A program made the translations under genes and the position numbers. Source: a virus. Taken from it: 64,000 nucleotides of DNA. Below the pieces are notes generated by a model, which was given only the letters and a program-made list of their open reading frames with translations, made no database searches and was not told where the DNA came from. Below are positions 22,081 to 30,500 of this stretch, one piece after another (the first letter of the stretch is position 1; the number at the start of each line of letters is the position of its first letter). The stretch lies in IMG/VR virus record IMGVR_UViG_3300006920_000004, positions 1 through 64,000 of that record; one strand, 5' to 3'.

Positions 22081-22431
22081 ATGAAATCAAAACAAGAATT
22101 TAACACACAAGAAGAGTACAGAGAATATTTATTCCAGTACTATTGCCCAACTTGCTTACTATCTGTTAGCCAAAGTGCGCTAGGCGGAGTTAATCAGTAC
22201 ATTGCTGCTACTAACTTAGCTAAAGACCTAGTAAATGCAGTAGCACCCTTAGAAATGGATATTCCGCACCCAATGAAAACAAGTAGAGAAGAAATTTTAG
22301 GAAGAATTATTCCTCAACAAGAATTTGATAAAGTAGTAGAAGCTAATAGAAAGTGGTACGAACTACACAGAGGAACAGGGAGTAATAAAGTAGTAGTTAC
22401 GAACCCAGAAGTTGAGGGAGATATGTCGTAA
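22081..22431 (+). CDS. Hypothetical 116-aa protein
   Basis: MKSKQEFNTQEEYREYLFQY, then CPTCLL (CxxC pair), a helical Ala-rich segment and IPHPMKTSREEILGRIIPQQ. Leader contains AAACAAATAAACAC before the ATG. Ends by overlapping the next ATG by one base (TAATG). Unknown. Confidence 0.6.
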   Translation: MKSKQEFNTQEEYREYLFQYYCPTCLLSVSQSALGGVNQYIAATNLAKDLVNAVAPLEMDIPHPMKTSREEILGRIIPQQEFDKVVEANRKWYELHRGTGSNKVVVTNPEVEGDMS

Positions 22432-22841
22432 TGGCTAAAAAGGTAGAAAAACAAAGGTTTAAAATTGACTTTATAGAATTTTGTTTCCTCGTGGAGGCGT
22501 GCATACCGCCAAGACCGATTGCTCGTGCAATGTTTTGGCATAATGTAATAAACGAGTATTACCACGAACTTACGACAAACGAAAGAGTAAAGCTATACGA
22601 ATGGATAAATAGAAGTTATTCTATGCAACACGCTCTAGAACTCAATAACGAAGATGCTATTGAGTTTAACTTACGCTACGACCCTAATAATCAGTATGAG
22701 GTAAGAACTGAATGTGAAGGCAAAGAAGAAACCGTACAAGCCTACAAAGATGGAGATAAGTACTATGTAAAAATTAACAAATGGATTTCACCAGAGTTTA
22801 TAAAGGAAGTAATAAAAACAGAATGGAACAAGGAAAATTAA
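22431..22841 (+). CDS. Hypothetical 136-aa protein
   Basis: Contains FCFLVEACIPPRPIARAMFW, a hydrophobic helix with two Cys, then an acidic mixed region. Coupled to the gene before it. Unknown. Confidence 0.6.
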   Translation: MAKKVEKQRFKIDFIEFCFLVEACIPPRPIARAMFWHNVINEYYHELTTNERVKLYEWINRSYSMQHALELNNEDAIEFNLRYDPNNQYEVRTECEGKEETVQAYKDGDKYYVKINKWISPEFIKEVIKTEWNKEN

Positions 22842-23011
22842 AAATAACATTTGAAACAGACAATGTAAAGCACTTAGCTGTTATGAGTGATTCTGTAGGA
22901 CTAGAAGAAATATACAACGCAGTAAACGCAATGCTGATAGGTATGACTTTTCATCAAGAAACAATAAACAATTACATTTTAGAATTAGCAGAGAGTATAG
23001 AAAATAAATAA
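22823..23011 (+). CDS. Hypothetical 62-aa protein
   Basis: MEQGKLKITFETDNVKHLAV onwards; the ATG at 22823 overlaps the previous gene by 19 nt, and the longer frame from 22781 is less likely. Alpha/beta, ends in an amphipathic helix. Unknown. Confidence 0.55.
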   Translation: MEQGKLKITFETDNVKHLAVMSDSVGLEEIYNAVNAMLIGMTFHQETINNYILELAESIENK

Positions 23012-23020
23012 AAAAAAATT

Positions 23021-23191
23021 ATGAACAAAATAGAAAGAGCAATTTACGATGTTAAGTTATTAATTAAAGACAGAGAGTATAAAATATTAGTTGCAGAAAC
23101 AGAACTTAAATCTTTAAAAGTACAACTTAACACTTTAATAATAATTGAAGAAGACCAATCCATACCTTACGAAACATTTATTAACAAATAA
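23021..23191 (+). CDS. Hypothetical 56-aa coiled-coil protein
   Basis: MNKIERAIYDVKLLIKDREY, then ILVAETELKSLKVQLNTL: one long amphipathic helix. The ATG is preceded by AAAAAAAATT. Unknown. Confidence 0.5.
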   Translation: MNKIERAIYDVKLLIKDREYKILVAETELKSLKVQLNTLIIIEEDQSIPYETFINK

Positions 23192-23194
23192 ACT

Positions 23195-23395
23195 ATGACA
23201 CCAATATACTTTCAACCAAAAGGAATTAGACCTCAATTTTGTGAGGTAGGTATGATTTCAGATACAGACCCTGATTACATTTGGTACTTAAATGAACCTT
23301 GTAAAATTTTAATTAGTGAAGTTAAAATCATAGACAACGGAGAAGTATTTTATAATAAAAAAACTAGAAACCACGAAGTAATAAAATGGAAATAG
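23195..23395 (+). CDS. Hypothetical 66-aa protein
   Basis: Beta-rich: MTPIYFQPKGIRPQFCEVGM, then YIWYLNEPCKILISEVKI. Starts 3 nt after the previous stop. Unknown. Confidence 0.55.
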   Translation: MTPIYFQPKGIRPQFCEVGMISDTDPDYIWYLNEPCKILISEVKIIDNGEVFYNKKTRNHEVIKWK

Positions 23396-23399
23396 AAGT

Positions 23400-23537
23400 A
23401 TGATAATAAAAATAAAACACTATGAAACAGTTGTTGAAATTGAAACAAAGGATAGCACAAGCGAAACACATAACAACGAAAATATTTTAAAAATAGTAAA
23501 AGAAGTTTTTATACAAATTACAGAAGTAAAAAAATGA
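23400..23537 (+). CDS. Hypothetical 45-aa protein
   Basis: MIIKIKHYETVVEIETKDST onwards. It ends in TGA overlapping the next ATG (ATGA), which supports it being translated. Unknown. Confidence 0.45.
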   Translation: MIIKIKHYETVVEIETKDSTSETHNNENILKIVKEVFIQITEVKK

Positions 23538-23908
23538 AACTACCAATATTTAAGCAACTCCTTAGTAAAATCAAAAAGACAGATGATACTATTGACATAT
23601 TATACAAATACATTGACATAACAAATGTTACAGAGGAATATAATTCTATAATAACACTTTTGTTAGAACATTACTACGGAGAAGAAGCTAATGAATGGAT
23701 AGGCTGGTATTTGTACGAGAAAGCAGGTCGTAAGGATATAAAAGCATGGGATAAGGATAAGAAAGAGATATGCAGGAACGAGAAAGAACTTTGGGAGTTA
23801 TGTGAACAAGCAAGAGTTGTAAAGCTTGATTACGAACCAAAAACCCCAATGACAAATAAACGAAGAGCAGAACTAATGGAGGAGATGAAAAAAATATTTG
23901 TAGATTAA
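23534..23908 (+). CDS. Hypothetical 124-aa protein
   Basis: Aromatic and acidic: LLEHYYGEEANEWIGWYLYE, then KDIKAWDKDKKEICRNEKEL with WELCEQ. This block resembles a protein found in many phages of diverse hosts (from memory), function unknown. Last gene before the small-RNA region; its coding end overlaps a conserved promoter-upstream repeat. Confidence 0.6.
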   Translation: MKLPIFKQLLSKIKKTDDTIDILYKYIDITNVTEEYNSIITLLLEHYYGEEANEWIGWYLYEKAGRKDIKAWDKDKKEICRNEKELWELCEQARVVKLDYEPKTPMTNKRRAELMEEMKKIFVD

Positions 23909-23918
23909 AAAGATTTAA

Positions 23919-23949
23919 TTAGGAATTTAATTCAAAAGACTTAGATTTG
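23919..23949 (+). promoter_or_regulatory. Promoter of small RNA 1
   Basis: TTAG, 19 nt, TAGATTTG. The -33 differs from TTTG but matches the promoters at 21573, 24053 and 24966. Confidence 0.55.
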
Positions 23950-23952
23950 CTC

Positions 23953-24043
23953 TTGTGTTAATTGGAAATAGTTCTCATAATGCTATTTCAAATAAATTTG
24001 TTTTGTAAAAATTCCTTCAATTAATTTTGAGGGAATTTTTTTT
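23953..24043 (+). ncRNA. Candidate small RNA 1
   Basis: About 90 nt between a promoter and an intrinsic terminator, with no plausible gene inside. Hairpin 1 pairs TTGGAAATAG (23962-23971) with CTATTTCAA (23983-23991) with one bulged G. Hairpin 2 is the terminator at 24007-24043. Start point is inferred from the promoter. Confidence 0.5.
24007..24043 (+). terminator. Terminator of small RNA 1
   Basis: 14-nt arms AAAAATTCCTTCAA / TTGAGGGAATTTTT with one T-G pair and a 6-nt loop, then further T. Confidence 0.75.
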
Positions 24044-24052
24044 AAAAATAAA

Positions 24053-24083
24053 TTAGAATAATTAAATTATTTGCGTATATTTG
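24053..24083 (+). promoter_or_regulatory. Promoter of small RNA 2, with operator-like sequence
   Basis: TTAG, 19 nt, TATATTTG. The TTAG is part of TTAGAATAATTAAAT, whose first 7 bases match the candidate operators at 11618 and 24966. Confidence 0.6.
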
Positions 24084-24087
24084 CAAA

Positions 24088-24190
24088 ACATAAATAAGTA
24101 TTAGGCAATGTGAGAGTTGATTGATACTTACTAAAATTTAGCAATAACTAAATTAAGCCCCTTTTATCTCTCACTAATTGGGGCTTTTTT
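24088..24190 (+). ncRNA. Candidate small RNA 2 or attenuator leader
   Basis: About 100 nt. Stem 1: TAAGTAT (24095-24101) with ATACTTA (24124-24130). Stem 2: AATTTAG (24135-24141) with CTAAATT (24148-24154). Stem 3: terminator AAGCCCC/GGGGCTT. The stem 1 loop has GTGAGAG (24110-24116), exactly complementary to CTCTCAC (24168-24174) in the terminator loop. A 7-bp kissing contact between two hairpin loops is hard to explain by chance. It may act alone or control the HNH gene that starts 9 nt after the terminator's T run. Confidence 0.6.
24155..24190 (+). terminator. Terminator of small RNA 2
   Basis: AAGCCCC (24155-24161) pairs with GGGGCTT (24180-24186) around an 18-nt loop and is followed by TTTTTT. 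Confidence 0.75.
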
Positions 24191-24198
24191 ATTTAATT

Positions 24199-24906
24199 AT
24201 GACTGATTTAGAAAATAAAGAACATAAAAAAGAATATCGTAAAATTAACAAAGAAAAAATTAAAGAATATCAAAAAGAATACAATAAAGAATATCTTTTA
24301 AAAAACAAAGAAAAAGTAATTGAATATATGAAAATATATCGTTTAAATAATAAAGAACATATTAAAGAAAATAATAAAGAATACTATCAAAATAATGCAG
24401 AAGAACTTAGCAAAAAGCAAAAAGAATATAATCAAAAAAATAAGCAGCAGCTTAATGAAAAAGCAAAAGAATATTATCAAAATAACAAAGAAAAACTTAG
24501 CAAAAAGCAAAAAGAATATAATCAAAAAAATAAGATAGAACGTAATAAAAACTTAACCAACAGAAGAGAAACAGACTCATTATTTAAATTAAGAACGAAC
24601 ATAAGAAATTTAATTTATATTTCAATAAAAAAGCAAGGGTATTTAAAGCAATCAAGAACATTTGAAATACTTGGGTGTGAATATGAAGATTTTAAATTAC
24701 ATCTCGAACGACAATTTACCAAAGGAATGACTTGGGAGAATCAAGGAGAATGGCATTTAGACCACATTTATCCTGTTTCACTTGCAAAAGATGAAGAAGA
24801 GTTAATTAAACTAAACCACTATACAAATTTTCAGCCTATGTGGGCAGCAGAAAACATAAGTAAAGGGAATAGGATAATAGCAAATACCCAAATTAAATTA
24901 ATATAA
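24199..24906 (+). CDS. HNH endonuclease with repetitive charged N-terminal half
   Basis: 235 aa from the ATG at 24199 just after the terminator. Residues 1-120 are almost all Lys/Glu/Asn/Gln/Tyr in EY-K/Q-N repeats, probably a long DNA-binding helix. The C-terminal HNH is FTKGMTWENQGEWHLDHIYP followed by NHYTNFQPMWAAENISKGN (HLDHI, N, then N..K). This is a typical free-standing phage homing nuclease. The repetitive half contains two exact DNA repeats 90 bp apart. Confidence 0.8.
   Translation: MTDLENKEHKKEYRKINKEKIKEYQKEYNKEYLLKNKEKVIEYMKIYRLNNKEHIKENNKEYYQNNAEELSKKQKEYNQKNKQQLNEKAKEYYQNNKEKLSKKQKEYNQKNKIERNKNLTNRRETDSLFKLRTNIRNLIYISIKKQGYLKQSRTFEILGCEYEDFKLHLERQFTKGMTWENQGEWHLDHIYPVSLAKDEEELIKLNHYTNFQPMWAAENISKGNRIIANTQIKLI
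24404..24534 (+). repeat. Two 41-nt direct repeats, 90-bp period, inside the HNH gene
   Basis: 24404-24444 and 24494-24534 are identical; similarity extends upstream. The period of 30 codons keeps the frame. Likely a tandem duplication in the Lys/Asn-rich helix. Confidence 0.8.
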
Positions 24907-24965
24907 ACCATTCAAAGATTTTTGTAAAAGAGAAGTAAGGACTTACTAGCGTTAAAAAAATTTAA

Positions 24966-24997
24966 TTAGAATCATTCTAAACAATATTTTATATTTG
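24966..24997 (+). promoter_or_regulatory. Promoter with perfect palindrome, leaderless type
   Basis: TTAGAATCATTCTAA (7-bp arms) covers the -33 position; TTAG, 20 nt, TATATTTG, 4 nt (CATT), ATG at 25002. The palindrome is a likely repressor site. Confidence 0.6.
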
Positions 24998-25001
24998 CAT
25001 T

Positions 25002-25178
25002 ATGGAAGAAGAATTAAAAAAAATAGAATTGGAAATATTTCTAAGAAATAGAGAGTTTACTCAATTAGCATTAGAAACAAAAGATGCAATAGAAGAAGCG
25101 GACTCATTAGAAACTTTAAAAACATGGTTCAAGGGTACAGTAAACGAATTAGGATTAGATAAATATTTTGGGTTTTAG
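25002..25178 (+). CDS. Hypothetical 58-aa acidic protein
   Basis: MEEELKKIELEIFLRNREFT, then LALETKDAIEEADSLETLKT and a short tail. Amphipathic helix. Promoter spacing of 4 nt to the ATG supports expression. It precedes the large virion-protein genes. Unknown. Confidence 0.55.
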   Translation: MEEELKKIELEIFLRNREFTQLALETKDAIEEADSLETLKTWFKGTVNELGLDKYFGF

Positions 25179-25222
25179 AATAAATAATTAACTAATATTA
25201 ATGTAATTTAAAACTAATATGT

Positions 25223-25230
25223 TATATTTG
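25223..25230 (+). promoter_or_regulatory. -7 box before the virion-protein operon
   Basis: TATATTTG, 24 nt before the ATG at 25255. It lies inside the frame that could be read from 25219, which argues for 25255 as the start. Confidence 0.5.
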
Positions 25231-25254
25231 TGCCTTAAAATTAGATTTAGTATT

Positions 25255-26055
25255 ATGGGTTTACCATTAATTATACCAATAGTAGGAGCAGCTATGCAGG
25301 GACTAGGCGCACTTGCATCTTATCAGAGAGAACAAGCAGCCAAAGCACAGGCTGACCAACTAGCAGGACAACCATTACCCGAATACACTCCAACAGCACA
25401 AACTAACGAGCAATTTAGAACAGCTACTGCTGGAGTAGCTAATCCACAAGGATATAGTGGAGCAGAAACTTCTAAATTTCAAAATAGACTTGCTCAAATA
25501 CTTGCTACACAACAAGCCAACGCTCAAAACATGGGTGGTGGAGGAGTTGCAAGAGCGATTGGTGCAATAGGAAATGCTAGTGCAATAAATTCAAACGCTG
25601 ATTTTGCTGCATCTGATGCTAATTTAAACAGAGGGCAAAGAAACATAGCTCAAAGTAGATTAAGCAACATAGTAAATCAAATTCAAGGCATGAAAAATCA
25701 AAATACTTCTTATGCAATGAATAGGAGAGCGCAAACAGAACAAGCATTAGGAAATGCTATAAGAAGTAATCGTGACCAATGGCAAGGTAGTTTAATGAAC
25801 ATGGGTGGAGATTTATTAGGAGCAGGGTTAACATCAAGAATAGGCATGGGTGGCGCAACAACCGCAACTCCAGCAGAAAGCGCAAGCTTAGGAGGAAGCT
25901 TAGGTAAAACTTATTTAAGTACAGGCAGTAGAATGAACTTACCAAATAGATTTAGAAATGCAACCTATACAGCCCCAACTCCTAATTATGGAAATGGTGT
26001 AAATATGGGTGATGATTATGGAGATGCAGACCTTATAAATAAATACGGAGGTTAA
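25255..26055 (+). CDS. Gly/Ala/Gln/Asn-rich probable internal virion protein
   Basis: 266 aa. The N-terminus has one hydrophobic helix (LPLIIPIVGAAMQGLGALAS), then long Gln/Ala/Asn-rich helices with Gly patches (MGGGGVARAIGAIGN; MNMGGDLLGAGLTSRIGMGG). Such composition is typical of podovirus internal core or ejection proteins that form a channel during DNA injection. It is the first of a three-gene set with the 491-aa and 1627-aa proteins. Assignment is by composition and position only. Confidence 0.55.
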   Translation: MGLPLIIPIVGAAMQGLGALASYQREQAAKAQADQLAGQPLPEYTPTAQTNEQFRTATAGVANPQGYSGAETSKFQNRLAQILATQQANAQNMGGGGVARAIGAIGNASAINSNADFAASDANLNRGQRNIAQSRLSNIVNQIQGMKNQNTSYAMNRRAQTEQALGNAIRSNRDQWQGSLMNMGGDLLGAGLTSRIGMGGATTATPAESASLGGSLGKTYLSTGSRMNLPNRFRNATYTAPTPNYGNGVNMGDDYGDADLINKYGG

Positions 26056-26060
26056 TAATT

Positions 26061-27536
26061 ATGGCAGAAGACGTAACACTAGGGCTTGGAGGTATATTAG
26101 GCGAAAGCACTAACTTAAAACCTATAAATGACAGACCTTTTACAAGAGCAGCACAACAAGAATTATCTTTAGGACTAAAAGCTAAAGCTGATGAAGCTAA
26201 ACTAGCTGCTGAAAAAGCTAAGGTAGATAGGGAGTATATGAATATTATTAAACCTATTTCTACTGGCAATACAATAATTGATGCCAATATATCAAAAAGA
26301 TATAATGAATTTATGGCAAACAAAGATTACAATAGCTATCAAAAAAGGAATGAACTTGGTAATTTTATGGCTAATCAACAATCTCACGCAAAAGGATATG
26401 ATGATTTTACAAATGCAGTAAAAAAAGGAGATATACTTGTAAGCCCAGAAGATAAGCAAAATATTATTACAAGAAATTACGAAGCCTTATCTAAAAGTTC
26501 CGATTTTGCTAAAAACCCTGAATCTAATTTATACGAACCTATTTCATATCACCCTAATTATGATATAAATAAAATGTTAAATACTGCTTTTACATGGAGT
26601 GGAGACACCCCTTTAAATACTGCTGATAGAAAATTATCATCAATAAAAGGTAGTGATTACGCAAGTATAGCAGTTGCACCAGAAATTGTTGATAATGAAA
26701 TAAACAAATTACTTAAAGATGAACATTTTATGGCTAATTACTTATTAAAAAATAAGGAAAAAGTTAATAAAGAAATGGTTGACAGTAAAGTAGATTTACG
26801 ACAAGCTGAATTTAATTTAATTAAAAAAGAACACGCTCCTGATTTTAGAGTAGAAAGAAATATTAAAGACTTCCCTAAAGCAAGTGGTGGGTTTAATTTT
26901 AATTTTGGTGGCGGAGGTTCAATTGGCAGTAACGGTATTGAAATGAAACCAGACCCTACTAATATTGGGCTGATAAATATTAACAAAATAGTAAAAGAAG
27001 GTAAAGAGCCAGAAGTGTTAAGCGCAACAATACTTGACAAGAATGGCACATCTCATAATTTTGCTAAAATAGAAGGATTCAGAAGGATAGGGCAAGATAA
27101 TTATCAAGTAATAGGTTCTATCAAAGAAGGCGGTTCTACCGTTGAGCAAACACCAAAAAACATTAGCGGAGAGCAGTTGGCGAAATCAGTAGGAATGAGT
27201 AAGGATGCTTTAGAAAAGTTCCCTATTTCATTTGATTATGACAAAGAGATGGCTGCAAGAGAAAAAGGTTTCAATATATATGTCAAAAAATATCCAAAAA
27301 CAGCTAATAAATCAGGTGAATTAGAGCCTACTACTATGGAATCATTGTATGGCGACCCTGATATTACAAAATACATATCGTATAAACCAACAGCACCAAC
27401 TGTAAAAACAGTAGCACCACAAGCAACAACTAAACCTCAATCAGCAAGTAAAACAATGACAAGTGCTGAATACAGAAAATTAAGCCCAACAGAAAGAGCC
27501 GCATTTAAAACAAGCGGAGGTAAAGTAGAAGGATAA
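26061..27536 (+). CDS. Probable virion/ejection protein, 491 aa
   Basis: No recognised enzyme motif. Helical N-terminal 90 residues rich in Ala/Lys, a Gly-rich patch near residue 280 (FNFNFGGGGSIGSNGIEM), then a beta-rich domain (DKNGTSHNFAKIEGFRRIGQ) and a Pro/Thr/Ala linker near the end (PTAPTVKTVAPQATTKPQ). The end TMTSAEYRKLSPTERAAFK resembles a short helical peptide motif. Starts 5 nt after the preceding gene. Confidence 0.55.
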   Translation: MAEDVTLGLGGILGESTNLKPINDRPFTRAAQQELSLGLKAKADEAKLAAEKAKVDREYMNIIKPISTGNTIIDANISKRYNEFMANKDYNSYQKRNELGNFMANQQSHAKGYDDFTNAVKKGDILVSPEDKQNIITRNYEALSKSSDFAKNPESNLYEPISYHPNYDINKMLNTAFTWSGDTPLNTADRKLSSIKGSDYASIAVAPEIVDNEINKLLKDEHFMANYLLKNKEKVNKEMVDSKVDLRQAEFNLIKKEHAPDFRVERNIKDFPKASGGFNFNFGGGGSIGSNGIEMKPDPTNIGLININKIVKEGKEPEVLSATILDKNGTSHNFAKIEGFRRIGQDNYQVIGSIKEGGSTVEQTPKNISGEQLAKSVGMSKDALEKFPISFDYDKEMAAREKGFNIYVKKYPKTANKSGELEPTTMESLYGDPDITKYISYKPTAPTVKTVAPQATTKPQSASKTMTSAEYRKLSPTERAAFKTSGGKVEG

Positions 27537-27540
27537 AAAT

Positions 27541-30500
27541 ATGCCAGATAAAATAAAAGAAGCATTTACAGCTATAAACGACAAAGAGTTATTTTTAGAC
27601 GAGCAAGACTTTAGGGATAATGTAATAAAAGACCCTAAAGGAACATTTGAAGCATTGAATAATTATGGTAAAACTAAAGGGTTTTTTTTAGATTACGGAG
27701 ATTTTGAAAGTGCTTTAGATTTAAAAAAAAAAGTACCTTCCGTACCAACTTTTTCAACAAGTTTGGAAGAGGTTATTCAGCCTTTACCAAATGGTGTAAA
27801 AGAAATTGCTCAATCTCCATTAACATCGAACTTAAAATCGGAAATACCGACATACATTGACCCTACAAAACCTTTAAAAACTAAAGATGTTGTAGATGTA
27901 AATGCCGAGAAAAAACCTTTTGATAGCAATGTAATAAGAGAACAGCGTAAGCAAAGAATGGGTACACATAGTAGCAACTTAATGGCTGCCATTGTAAAAG
28001 AACCCGACCTATACACTAAGAAAGCATCTACTTCTCATTACGGAACACAGTTTGTACCCGAAACGCCTAATATTGAAAACATATCAAAGGCAATAGATGT
28101 ATATGCCGACAAAATAAAAAGAACTACTGGCGAAGATATTACTACTTACGATAAACAATATTTAGTAAATAGTGTTGCTGAACAAGTAAAACAAAGAAAA
28201 GATATTGCAGAAGCAGCATCAAATGCAAGTTTAAGGGCAACAAATAGAAAAGAATTACCATCATACGCTTACACAGGGGTAACTAATAATAAAGGAGAAG
28301 TATTAACAAAAGGATTTTTTCAAGAAGCAAACGAAAAAATAATCAACGAGCAAAATAAAGAAGTTAATAATTATAAAATCAATTCTCAAAACTTAACCAA
28401 TAAAGTTGCATTAGAAGTAGCACCCGAAGTAAATGCCTTAAAACTTGATGTTAAAAGCAAAGCAGAAATGTTAAACCAAGAGGTTGCAACTGCTTTTAAT
28501 AAATCATTTGAAGAAAAAGACAAAGCACTATACGCTCAATATAATCAATTAGTTCAAAGCGGACAAATGACACCAGAAGTAGCAAACGGTGCATTAAAAA
28601 TAAAAAGAGAAGAATTACAAAAGCAAACACAAGACGAAGTAACTGCTGCCTATGCGCCTAAATTTGACCAATTAAATAAAGATGTTAATTTAAAATCAAA
28701 AGATATTCAGAGTAGGTACAATAGAAACTATTTAGCAAAAGCAAACTTACTAAAAGAAGCTACTGATAAGAGATTACAAGAAATAGCCCAAAAAAATATG
28801 GTAAATATGCCAAAGGGGTATATGGAAAAATGGGGTAAAGATTTTCAAGAAAGTTTATCTGAAATAAATAAAAAAAATATAAATCAAGCATATTTAGAAG
28901 CCAAAAATACACCAATGGCAGTAAGAATGTCAAAAGCTATAACAGCAGGTTTTGGCGATGTATTAGGCTCAATAGGTGGTGCTATGTCTTTTGCAGGTTT
29001 AGATGCAAGTGCAGTAAACGATGTAGTTATTAAAACTGCAATGCAAAACGAATTAGCAAGTGGCGCATACTATCAAATTAAAGACGAGGAGTCAAAATTA
29101 AAAGGAAATAAATACGAAAACTTTGGAGAAAAACTTTTAGACCCTTCATGGTGGATTGACAATGGTGTTCGTTCTGTTCCATTTATGTTAGCAACTATGC
29201 CAGTAGGAATAGCAGCAGGTTACGGAACAGGAACTTTGGTTAAAATGTTAGGCGCAAGTAAAAGAGCAGCAGCTATTTCAAGTGCAGTAGGTGGTGGTGC
29301 TGTAAGTTGGTTAGGAGAAGCAACACTAGAAGCAGGAAGTGCATTTAACGATGCTTTAAAACAAGGATATTCAGAAAAAGATGCTGGAGAAATAGCAGCA
29401 AGAACATACGAGAATAACTTATCAACATTACCTTTAAGTGTGTTTCAAATGATGCCAGTATTTAGTAAAGCGTTTAACTTTACTAAAGCTTTTGCAATGG
29501 AAACAGTTTCAGGGGGAGCAGAAGAAATATTACAAGGTTGGTCACAAGCACAAGCAAACGCATCAGCACAAGGTCAAGACGTAAGTATATTTGAATATGC
29601 TAAAACTCCACAAGCATTAGAGGAAGGAACTATTGGAGCAGCAATGTCATCGGGAATGGCACTATTTGCTTTAGATAATACTCCTAATATTGACAAACAA
29701 ATATCTGCATTAATGAGTTCTATAAGCGTAGGTGGCGAACAACACGCAAGAGCAGTATTAGATATAATGAACAAGAATAAAGCCATTACAGATGTTCAAT
29801 ATAAAGAAGCTAATTTACAGTTAGACTATATAATGAATGGTATCGAAAGTGTTCAAAACTTTAACGTAGATGATAACGTGAAGGTAGGATTAGTAGGTAA
29901 ATTTGCTAAAATAGGCAGAGCAAAAGCTATGCTTACAGATGATGAAAATGATTTGGCAAGTCAAGCTGCAAAAGAAATGATTGCAGAACAAGAAAAAGAG
30001 ATAAAAGAAATTTTAAAAGGAACTACTCCTTTATATTTAGTATTTGAAAAAGGCAATCCAATACCAACAGCAGCAAGTAAAGAGGATTTTATAGCAATAT
30101 TAAAAGACCCAAAATTAAGAGAGCAATTTACATTACAAGCAATAAACGATGATAAATGGCAATCACAAGTAGATAAAGTATATAAAACAGAAACACCAAC
30201 AGTTAGTGAAGAAACTTCCCCTTCGGAAGTTACTGCAATAACTGACATAAATCAAGAACAAACAAATGCAGAACAAGAAATTACTCCAACAACTCAAACC
30301 ACTATTACACCAAGTAGCGATATTAGTAGTAAAGTACAGGCATCTGGTAATGTAGAACAAATTGATTTAGATTTTGAAGGAAAACCTAATAAATTTTCAG
30401 ATATTACATTAGAAGATAATAACCAATTCGATTTTGAATATGAACTAAAAAAATCGTTAGGATTTGAAGGCAATCAATCTTTTAGTGGATATAAAGGTAT

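Noticed and set aside
24088-24906. Small RNA plus HNH gene as an IscB/omega-RNA (HEARO) system
   Set aside because: The ORF lacks a RuvC domain and the RNA is about 100 nt, much shorter than the known omega RNAs; the nuclease looks like an ordinary phage HNH.
25219-25254. Earlier start for the 266-aa virion protein
   Set aside because: The extra 12 codons contain the -7 promoter box, so they should not be translated.
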